Shown here: positions 1 through 6,183 of the stretch, piece after piece | Position numbering within the stretch: the first letter of the stretch is position 1 | How the letters are laid out: each line of letters opens with the position of its first letter | The notes under the pieces: model-generated | What the model saw: only the letters and a program-made list of their open reading frames with translations | What the model was told of the DNA's origin: nothing | The model's database searches: none | Source of the DNA: CAZPWQ01 sp964590495 | GTDB taxonomy: Bacteria; Bacteroidota; Rhodothermia; Balneolales; Balneolaceae | Direction of reading: 5' to 3' | DNA: 11,969 bases | Assembly: GCA_964590495.1 (NCBI GenBank) | Contig: CAZPWQ010000105.1 | Span: forward strand, 1 to 11,969 | Position numbers and translations under genes: made by a program

Positions 1-33
1 AGACACTTATTACACTAATTATGAATATTTTTT

Positions 34-59
34 CTTTGTGATCTTAGTGCCTTAGTGGT
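34..59 (+). repeat. CTTTGTG-type intergenic repeat, right arm
   Basis: Three successive units of the form CTTWGTG (CTTTGTG, CTTAGTG, CTTAGTGGT) lie directly upstream of paaY. The same type of unit forms the right arm of the longer inverted repeat at 3290-3376. Bases 4-20 (CACT...CACTAA) could be a decayed left arm, since the reverse complement of the right arm contains two CACTAA units. The window edge prevents a firm call of the left boundary. Confidence 0.55.
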
Positions 60-63
60 AAAT

Positions 64-69
64 AGGAGG
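64..69 (+). promoter_or_regulatory. Strong Shine-Dalgarno sequence of paaY
   Basis: A perfect AGGAGG lies 8 bases before the ATG at 78 and fixes that start. It stands out because paaZ, the crotonase, the kinase, the E1 gene and the hisC-like gene in this window show no recognisable Shine-Dalgarno sequence. Confidence 0.8.
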
Positions 70-77
70 TTTTTGTT

Positions 78-674
78 ATGGCAATTTATGAATTCGAAGG
101 ATACAAGCCTGTTATAGATGAAACTGCCTTTGTCCACCCGCAGGCGACAGTGACGGGCAATGTAGTTATCGGGAAGGATGTGTATATCGCTCCTGGGGCA
201 GCTATTCGTGGTGACTGGGGAAAGATCGTAATCAAAGACGGCTGCAATGTTCAGGAGAATTGTACTATTCATATGTTTCCGGGAGTTACCGTAGTACTTG
301 AAGAAAGCGCACATATCGGGCACGGCGCTGTGATTCACGGGGCGCATATCGGCTGTAACTGTCTGGTGGGAATGAACGCGGTAATAATGGACCGGGTAGT
401 GCTCGGAGAAGAATGTATCGTCGGGGCCCTCTCCTTTATAAAGGAAGGTATGGAATTTCCCGAACGGAAAATGATCGTGGGAAATCCGGCTAAAATTGTC
501 AAAGATGTTTCTGAAGAAATGATTCAGTGGAAAACAAAGGGTACTAAGCTTTACCAGCAGCTTCCAGGACAACTTTATGACTCACTAAAAGAGTGCGAGC
601 CGCTGCGAGAGGAACCAGGAAATCGACCGAGTCAATCGTCGAACTACCAACCGTGGGGAACAAAAAAACAATAG
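78..674 (+). CDS. paaY: PaaY-like hexapeptide-repeat thioesterase / gamma-carbonic anhydrase family protein
   Basis: This 198-residue protein is a left-handed beta-helix of hexapeptide repeats, visible as repeated [IV]G-x4 units over about residues 15-125. His65, His82 and His87 match the three zinc ligands of gamma-carbonic anhydrases, the last two with the family's five-residue spacing. A helical tail follows from about residue 144. PaaY proteins in other bacteria act as cytoplasmic thioesterases that hydrolyse dead-end CoA esters formed when the phenylacetate ring-opening step stalls, which releases CoA. The start is fixed by AGGAGG at 64-69. The stop is two bases before the next gene, so the two are probably translationally coupled, and paaZ follows, which supports PaaY over the related CaiE or general YrdA proteins. 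The substrate is inferred from family and context. Confidence 0.88.
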   Translation: MAIYEFEGYKPVIDETAFVHPQATVTGNVVIGKDVYIAPGAAIRGDWGKIVIKDGCNVQENCTIHMFPGVTVVLEESAHIGHGAVIHGAHIGCNCLVGMNAVIMDRVVLGEECIVGALSFIKEGMEFPERKMIVGNPAKIVKDVSEEMIQWKTKGTKLYQQLPGQLYDSLKECEPLREEPGNRPSQSSNYQPWGTKKQ

Positions 675-676
675 CT

Positions 677-1159
677 ATGGGAATATTTAATAACAATAAA
701 AAAGGAAAACCGCCACATACATGGTATCCCGATATTCTGCACTGGCAGGAAGGGGATGAAATATATTGCTGGGGTATCATGTCGGCTTTCGGCTTGATGA
801 GCTTTAGCATGGCCAACTATCATAAATATGTAGATTCTCATTCGGGAGTTGCAAAAGGCACTTTTTATTATAAGAGTGTTGATAAACAGGGAACTATTTT
901 TCTTAAAGACGAAAATGGTAATATTGTACAATTCGAGTTTTGGAGATTCATTAAAAAAGCCCGTAATGAAAGCTTTAAAAGTCGTCAGACAGAAGAGCAA
1001 GTCAAACAATCAAAAGAATACATGGAACTGATGGAAGAATTTCAAAAAGCTTTTAATGAACTACAAGAGTCTGATAATCCTCTGCATAGTTTGGGAGAAC
1101 CGGAGGAGTCAACAAACCAATTTACAAAACATGACAGGCGGAAAAAGCAACGAAATTGA
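677..1159 (+). CDS. Hypothetical protein between paaY and paaZ
   Basis: This 160-residue protein is not recognised. The ATG at 677 follows the paaY stop by two bases. An in-frame GTG further upstream at 593 would overlap paaY and add a low-complexity basic stretch, so it was not chosen. Residues about 10-95 are rich in aromatic residues and look like a small beta domain: WYPDILHWQEGDEIYCW, then TFYYKSVDKQGTIFLKDENG, then IVQFEFWRF. Residues about 100-133 are charged and probably form a helix or coiled coil, and the last 25 residues are polar and basic, ending DRRKKQRN. There is no signal peptide or convincing membrane span, so it is probably cytoplasmic. Its position inside a paa gene run suggests co-expression, but a function cannot be given. 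Confidence 0.8.
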   Translation: MGIFNNNKKGKPPHTWYPDILHWQEGDEIYCWGIMSAFGLMSFSMANYHKYVDSHSGVAKGTFYYKSVDKQGTIFLKDENGNIVQFEFWRFIKKARNESFKSRQTEEQVKQSKEYMELMEEFQKAFNELQESDNPLHSLGEPEESTNQFTKHDRRKKQRN

Positions 1160-1197
1160 ACCCTCAAACCTTCACGGATAAAATGAATTGATTTATT

Positions 1198-1206
1198 ACT
1201 CTGTGG
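1198..1206 (+). repeat. Possible fragment of the CTTTGTG-type repeat
   Basis: The nine bases ACTCTGTGG recur exactly at 3367-3375 within the large inverted repeat. They lie 17 bases before the paaZ start, a spacing close to the 18 bases between the repeat at 34-59 and the paaY start. Nine bases is too short to exclude chance. The rest of the 64-base gap 1160-1223 shows no clear hairpin or ribosome binding site. Confidence 0.25.
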
Positions 1207-1223
1207 AAAAATGAATCTGTGCT

Positions 1224-3278
1224 ATGAAAGTACAAAGCTATATCAAAGGAAAATGGATTGATAGGGGCAAAGAAACAGATCTTATAAGCGCCGTTACCGG
1301 CGAGCCGGTAGCACAGATGGTCGAGGCCGACCTTGACTACAAAGCGGTCTGTAATTATGCCCGCGAGGTGGGCGGATCGAATCTCCGCAGTAGGTCTATT
1401 CACGAGCGTGCTTTCAAGATCAAGTTTATGGGTCAGTACCTGATGGAGCGAAAAGATAAATATTATGAGCTGTCGACTCATACCGGTGCTACCAAACAGG
1501 ATTCCTGGATCGATATCGATGGCGGAATTATTACCGCTTTTTTAATTTCCAGCAAATCCCGGCGCGAGCTGTCCGACCTGCCCTATCATGTAGAGGGCAG
1601 CCATGAACGTTTATCCCGTAAGGGTTCTTTTGTGGGACAACACATTTGTGTGCCCCGTCACGGGGTGGCTGTACATATTAATGCTTTTAACTTTCCGGTA
1701 TGGGGAATGCTGGAAAAAATGGCGCCGGCAATCATTGCCGGGATACCTGTTATTGTAAAACCATCTCCAACAGGATCCTATGTAGCTCATGCTGTTTTCA
1801 AAGATATTATTGAATCGGCTCTGCTGCCAAAAGGGGCGGTTCAGTATATAGCTGCTGATAAGCCGGGAGACCTGCTCGACCATTTGATCAGCCAGGATGT
1901 TGTCGCATTTACCGGCTCGGCTGAGACGGGAAAGAAGTTAAAAGCTCATCGGAATATATTAGCTAATAACGTACGGTTTAACCTTGAAGCCGATTCGCTA
2001 AACTGCTCTATCCTGGGATCGGATGTTACTCCGGATATGGAAGAGTTTGACCTGTTTATTAAAGAGGTGGCAAATGAGATGACCGTTAAAACCGGCCAAA
2101 AATGTACGGCAATACGGCGGACAATCGTTCCCGAAAAACAAGTTGACCAAGTGATTGAAGCACTGAAAAAAAGGCTCTCCGAAATTTCTGTTGGTGATCC
2201 GGAGGAAAAGGAAACACAAATGGGTCCGCTTGCAAGTGTGGAACAGGCAAATCGATTTAGTGACCAGCTTCAGCAGTTGTCTGAAATTACCGAAACCGTC
2301 TATGCCCAAGGAAACGGAAGAGATGACACTGCTTTTACCAATCCCAGCGTGTTGCTATGCCACAAACCGATGGAGGTTGATGATATCCACACACTGGAAG
2401 CCTTTGGTCCGATGACCACCGTAATGCCTTATAATTCAACGGAACAGGCTATAGCCCTGGCCAATAAAGCGGACGGATCACTGGTAGGATCACTGTTCAC
2501 GGCTGATGATACTTTGGCAAGGGAAATCACACTGGGCTGCGCTCCCTATCACGGCCGTTTCATGGTTATCAACCGGCACAGTGCGAAAGAATCTACAGGA
2601 CACGGTTCACCAATAGGTTCCCTGGTGCATGGAGGTCCCGGACACGCAGGCGGCGGCGAGGAACTGGGCGGTGCCCGTGCAGTACTGCACTACATGCAGC
2701 GGGTGGCCCTGCAGGGATCGCCGAGAACTCTGATGAATATCACCAACCAGTATATCAAGGGTGCAGAAACAAAGGAGGCGGAAAAGCATCCCTTTCAGCA
2801 GTATTTTGAGAATTTGAAAGCCGGTGAAGCATTTACCACCAAAAAGCATACGGTGACCGAACAAGATATCAAGCGGTTCGCAGACTTATCCGGTGATGAA
2901 TTCTATGCCCATACCGATCCCGAAGCTGCCGGTCGCTCCCTCTTCGGCGAAATTGTGGCGCATGGTTATTTCGTGCTGTCAAGAGCGGCAGGCTTATTTG
3001 TTCATCCGGATGAAGGACCTGTACTGCTGAATTACGGGCTGGAGAACCTTCGATTCCTGGCGCCGGTTGCCCCCGGCGATACGATACAGGCAAAGCTGAT
3101 CGTCAAGCGAAAAAACGTCCGCCAGAAAAAAGCAGAAGATAAATTCCCCTTTGGTGTTGTATACTGGGATGTGGAAGTTTACAATCAGGATGAAGAGATG
3201 GTTGCTGATTATACGATATTAACCTTAGTTAAGCGTCGTAATTCACTTGATATTGATGTTTTTAAAGAAGGAGAATAG
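1224..3278 (+). CDS. paaZ: Bifunctional oxepin-CoA hydrolase / 3-oxo-5,6-dehydrosuberyl-CoA semialdehyde dehydrogenase PaaZ
   Basis: This 684-residue protein is close in length to E. coli PaaZ (681). Residues 1 to about 525 form an aldehyde dehydrogenase domain: the nucleophile is Cys294 in GQKCTA, the general base Glu255 in NLEAD, and the oxyanion Asn156 in NAFNFP. Residues about 530-684 form a MaoC/hot-dog hydratase domain with the catalytic pair Asp558 and His563 in SGDEFYAHTD. All four key residues match the E. coli positions with a constant small offset, so both activities should be intact. The hydratase half opens oxepin-CoA, and the dehydrogenase half oxidises the resulting reactive aldehyde with NADP+ to 3-oxo-5,6-dehydrosuberyl-CoA. 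The ATG at 1224 matches the family N-terminus (KVQSYIKGKW) but has no Shine-Dalgarno sequence. Confidence 0.96.
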   Translation: MKVQSYIKGKWIDRGKETDLISAVTGEPVAQMVEADLDYKAVCNYAREVGGSNLRSRSIHERAFKIKFMGQYLMERKDKYYELSTHTGATKQDSWIDIDGGIITAFLISSKSRRELSDLPYHVEGSHERLSRKGSFVGQHICVPRHGVAVHINAFNFPVWGMLEKMAPAIIAGIPVIVKPSPTGSYVAHAVFKDIIESALLPKGAVQYIAADKPGDLLDHLISQDVVAFTGSAETGKKLKAHRNILANNVRFNLEADSLNCSILGSDVTPDMEEFDLFIKEVANEMTVKTGQKCTAIRRTIVPEKQVDQVIEALKKRLSEISVGDPEEKETQMGPLASVEQANRFSDQLQQLSEITETVYAQGNGRDDTAFTNPSVLLCHKPMEVDDIHTLEAFGPMTTVMPYNSTEQAIALANKADGSLVGSLFTADDTLAREITLGCAPYHGRFMVINRHSAKESTGHGSPIGSLVHGGPGHAGGGEELGGARAVLHYMQRVALQGSPRTLMNITNQYIKGAETKEAEKHPFQQYFENLKAGEAFTTKKHTVTEQDIKRFADLSGDEFYAHTDPEAAGRSLFGEIVAHGYFVLSRAAGLFVHPDEGPVLLNYGLENLRFLAPVAPGDTIQAKLIVKRKNVRQKKAEDKFPFGVVYWDVEVYNQDEEMVADYTILTLVKRRNSLDIDVFKEGE

Positions 3279-3289
3279 AAAAATCGTTT

Positions 3290-3376
3290 CACAAAGCCAC
3301 ACAAAGTATACACAAAGAACCACGGAGAAATTTCTGCTCTGAGAAACTTTGTGCTTTTTCTGTGCAACTCTGTGGT
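3290..3376 (+). repeat. Imperfect inverted repeat of CACAAAG/CTTTGTG units
   Basis: The left arm has CACAAAG at 3290-3296, 3300-3306 and 3311-3317, then CCACGGAG. The right arm has CTTTGTG at 3347-3353, then TCTGTG at 3359-3364 and CTCTGTGG at 3368-3375. The centre can fold as TTTCT (3331-3335), loop GCTCTG, AGAAA (3341-3345), flanked by CACGGAG pairing imperfectly with CTTTGTG. The repeat fills most of the gap between paaZ and the crotonase gene. There is no T-tract after the stem, so it does not look like a standard terminator. Confidence 0.7.
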
Positions 3377-3403
3377 ACAATAAAAACAACATTAACAAAA
3401 GTC

Positions 3404-4165
3404 ATGTCCTACAACGGCACCATCGCAACCAACATCTCCAACAATATAGCAACCATTGAATTTCACCATCCAAAAGGCAATTCGCTTCCGGGAAATATGC
3501 TCCGGGAACTGGCTGAATCAATAAAAGATGCTGGCCAAAATTCAAATGTCCGGGTCATTGTATTAAAAAGTAAGGGTGATGGCACCTTTTGTGCCGGAGC
3601 CTCATTTGATGAGCTCATAGCTATAGAAAACTTTGAAGAGGGAAAGCATTTTTTTATGGGATTTTCGCTGGTGCTGAATGCCATGCGCAAGTGCCCGAAT
3701 TTGATTATCGTCAGCGTTCAGGGTAAGGCCGTGGGCGGCGGAGTGGGGTTAGCATCAGCCGGTGATTATGTGATTGCTCACGAATCAGCTTCCATTAAAT
3801 TGAGTGAACTGGCACTGGGAATCGGCCCGTTCGTAGTAGGACCTGCCGTTCAGCGAAAGATCGGTCCATCCGCTTTTAGTACTCTTGCCATTGATGCCGG
3901 TAATTGGTATACGGCCGAATGGGCTCGTGAAAAAGGTTTGTTTGCCAAAGTTTGTACAAGTCGGGATGAACTTGATAAAGAAGTTGATATACTGGCTGAA
4001 CAGCTCGCCGGATACAGTCCCGAAGCGATGAAAGAGCTAAAAAATATTTTTTGGAGAAGCACTGATCACTGGGATTCACTTCTTGAAGAGCGGGCTGAAA
4101 TCAGCGGAAAGCTGGTACTTTCCAAATATACGAGAGAATTTATCGAAGAGTTTAAAAAGAGCTAA
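3404..4165 (+). CDS. Enoyl-CoA hydratase/isomerase (crotonase) family protein of the paa cluster
   Basis: This is a 253-residue single-domain crotonase. The first oxyanion-hole segment is CAGASFDEL (63-71), the second is GKAVGGGVGLASAGD (107-121), and a C-terminal trimerisation region follows. Of the two catalytic glutamates of typical hydratases, the first (Glu144 in rat crotonase) is replaced by Gly115, while the second (Glu164) is kept as Glu135 in KLSELALG. The same Gly/Glu pattern with an LSE motif is known to me from bacterial methylglutaconyl-CoA hydratases (LiuC), so it is not necessarily inactive. Its position after paaZ suggests a hydration or isomerisation step on the ring-opened CoA esters, but it cannot be called PaaF or PaaG. 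The ATG at 3404 is preferred over a GTG at 3362, which lies inside the upstream repeat and would add a non-conserved leader. Confidence 0.88.
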   Translation: MSYNGTIATNISNNIATIEFHHPKGNSLPGNMLRELAESIKDAGQNSNVRVIVLKSKGDGTFCAGASFDELIAIENFEEGKHFFMGFSLVLNAMRKCPNLIIVSVQGKAVGGGVGLASAGDYVIAHESASIKLSELALGIGPFVVGPAVQRKIGPSAFSTLAIDAGNWYTAEWAREKGLFAKVCTSRDELDKEVDILAEQLAGYSPEAMKELKNIFWRSTDHWDSLLEERAEISGKLVLSKYTREFIEEFKKS

Positions 4166-4241
4166 TCTGAGTTCTACAGATTCCAATCACCCACGCGGAC
4201 TGTGCCCAATATAAACAACCAATATACTTATCCCGATTAAC

Positions 4242-4262
4242 TGATAACTACACTGGTTATCA
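4242..4262. other. Short perfect hairpin between convergent genes
   Basis: TGATAAC (4242-4248) and GTTATCA (4256-4262) form a perfect 7-base stem with the 7-base loop TACACTG. It lies in the 94-base gap between the convergent crotonase and kinase genes, and its right arm includes the kinase stop codon. There is no T-run on either side, so a terminator role is only possible. The remainder of the gap (4166-4241) shows nothing else. Confidence 0.35.
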
Positions 4263-6080
4263 ATGATCCTTAACCACTTCCTCCTGTAGAAAATGGACAA
4301 CAATATTTGCCCCATTTATATTATGATACTGTAATTCACCATTGAGCTGTTTAACCAATGTTTTGACGAGCGACATACCCAGCGACTTTTTATCATTATT
4401 ACTTCCATCATCCTGTGGAAATCCATGGCCGTCGTCATGTACTGTTAAGTATACATATCTATCCTTTTTTGACAGTGAAATATTAATAACTCCTTTTTTC
4501 TTATACTTAAAAGCATGTTTATATGCATTCAGCACTAGTTCATTGATTAATAATGAACAAGATATAGCCTGATTAATGTTCAATACAATTGGCTCAAGAT
4601 CTGTTTCAAACTTAATTGGTTGGGATTCATTAAAATAGGTTTCTCCAATTCCTTCTAATAAATCACTGATATATTTATCAAACTCGATATAGGATAAATT
4701 ATCTGATTGATATAACCGTTCATGTACCAAAGCAATACTTTGTACTCTCATCTGAGAATCTTTCAAAGCTGATTCTGCAAACGAATTTTCAGCCTCCCAA
4801 ATATGCATTTGGAGAAGACCTGAGATAACAGCAAGATTATTTTTTACCCGATGATGAATTTCCGCCAGTAATATTTCCTTTTCTTTTAATGATGAAGTTA
4901 TTTTCGCTTCTGCCGCTTTTTGTTTTGAAATATCACTTGCTACAATAACATAACCTTCTACTTCCTGCTCACTCTTTTGCATTTGAGCGTTCGATAAACT
5001 TACAGGAAATTCTTCTCCGTTTTTGCGAATTGCAGTTCCCTCATGTCCTTTATAATGTTCTGTAGCATATTGTTCAGTTTGAGGAAGCATAATAAACTTA
5101 TCAACCGGTTCCTCATCCAATTCATTTTCATTATACCCAAGCATATTACAACAAGCCCAATTAACCCGGGTGATATGATAATCTTTATCAGTCACAATCA
5201 GCATATCGGCCATAGACTCGATAATACTATCCACGTAATTACGAGAAACGGTGGTTTCATTAAGACTTTCCGCCATTCTGTTAAAAGACCGGCTGAGTTG
5301 GCCTACTTCATCATCCGTTTTTACCGGAATACGTTTGTCAAGGTTGCCTTTTCCAATATCTTTTGCTGCCATTGACAATTCTTCAAGAGGTTTTGTGATC
5401 GATCGTAACAGAAACAGCGATAACCCGATGGAAATCAACAAAGCAATGACAGTAGCCCATACTAAATATTGTCCATAAATCTCCAAACTTTCATTAAGCT
5501 CTGCAATCCCAGTATCCAAATTTGATTGTACAACTGTCTGCAATTCTTCCAGAATCGGAATCAGACTGGTTCTGAAATAAGGTTCAATGGTTATTGTAAA
5601 AAATTCTTTACCGTCAATCTCGTTATTCAAACTTAACTCCTGCAACTGAACCAATAGTGATGAATAAATTTTAAACTTCATTTCCAGCTGATTTAGCTTT
5701 TCATCAATCTGGCTGGAATTCAATCCATTATATTCATCCCTGCTTCTCAAAGCATTAATAGTTTTCAAATTTTCTCTGAAACTGCCCAGGGATTCATTAA
5801 TCTTTGATTTCACCGTATTTGATGACATATAAACAATCATACTGTCGGCAGGCAGACTCTGTCGATATTGATCTTCCAGTAAATATTGCGCTTGTGTAAT
5901 ACTTTGGTATAAATCACGGCTCAAATCTCCAACCAGATTAATCTCCTGAATAGCCATTCGGCTTTCGTTAGTTATCTGAGTTTTTGCTGAAGAGTTCAGA
6001 TACGATGAGATCACTCCGATACCCCCTATCAAAAAGATTACAACTGTAAAACTTAATATTATTTTTGTACTTAATTTCAT
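4260..6080 (-). CDS. Membrane sensor histidine kinase (HAMP-PAS-HisKA_2-HATPase)
   Basis: This 606-residue protein has a first membrane segment at about 7-27, a predicted periplasmic helical sensor region at about 30-203, and a second membrane segment at about 206-226. A HAMP linker follows at about 227-278 (ITKPLEELSMAAKDIGKGNLD), then a PAS domain at about 282-390. The HisKA_2 phosphoacceptor motif is EIHHRVKNNLAVISGLLQM with His410 as the likely site (His409 adjacent). The ATPase domain has an N-box INELVLNAYKHAF (N518), a G1 box DDGHGF (549-554) and a G2 box SLGMSL (566-571). All catalytic motifs look intact. No response regulator is in the window, so its partner and signal are unknown. 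It lies 103 bases downstream of the E1 gene in the same direction and may share a transcript or have its own promoter. The start ATG has no Shine-Dalgarno sequence. Local DNA is noticeably more AT-rich than paaZ. Confidence 0.93.
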   Translation of the reverse strand: MKLSTKIILSFTVVIFLIGGIGVISSYLNSSAKTQITNESRMAIQEINLVGDLSRDLYQSITQAQYLLEDQYRQSLPADSMIVYMSSNTVKSKINESLGSFRENLKTINALRSRDEYNGLNSSQIDEKLNQLEMKFKIYSSLLVQLQELSLNNEIDGKEFFTITIEPYFRTSLIPILEELQTVVQSNLDTGIAELNESLEIYGQYLVWATVIALLISIGLSLFLLRSITKPLEELSMAAKDIGKGNLDKRIPVKTDDEVGQLSRSFNRMAESLNETTVSRNYVDSIIESMADMLIVTDKDYHITRVNWACCNMLGYNENELDEEPVDKFIMLPQTEQYATEHYKGHEGTAIRKNGEEFPVSLSNAQMQKSEQEVEGYVIVASDISKQKAAEAKITSSLKEKEILLAEIHHRVKNNLAVISGLLQMHIWEAENSFAESALKDSQMRVQSIALVHERLYQSDNLSYIEFDKYISDLLEGIGETYFNESQPIKFETDLEPIVLNINQAISCSLLINELVLNAYKHAFKYKKKGVINISLSKKDRYVYLTVHDDGHGFPQDDGSNNDKKSLGMSLVKTLVKQLNGELQYHNINGANIVVHFLQEEVVKDH

Positions 6081-6183
6081 GAGGAATACTAACGACTTTC
6101 AACAGGAGAATTAGCTAAAAGAAACGTTTTTATATAAATAACTTTGGCTGTTGTTAAAAACAAAAATAAAAAATTAAACATCA

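Noticed and set aside
593..676. Upstream GTG extension of the hypothetical gene between paaY and paaZ
   Set aside because: It would overlap the paaY coding end and encodes a low-complexity Arg/Ser/Thr-rich leader; the ATG at 677, two bases after the paaY stop, fits better.
3362..3403. GTG start that would lengthen the crotonase by 14 residues
   Set aside because: It lies inside the CTTTGTG-type repeat and adds residues not found at crotonase N-termini; the ATG at 3404 starts the conserved region.
4166..4241. Small gene or RNA between the convergent crotonase and kinase genes
   Set aside because: No open frame with a start signal and no extended fold apart from the short hairpin at 4242-4262.
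5043..5478. Plus-strand open frames opposite the kinase gene
   Set aside because: They are antisense to a well-supported kinase, overlap each other, and show no recognisable domain or start signal.
6081..6183. T-rich minus-strand stretch with GTTTTTA/TAAAAAC arms as a terminator of the E1 gene or promoter of the kinase
   Set aside because: The arms are A/T-only apart from one pair and are separated by a long loop; no convincing GC stem or promoter boxes. The 103-base gap probably holds some signal, but I cannot place it.
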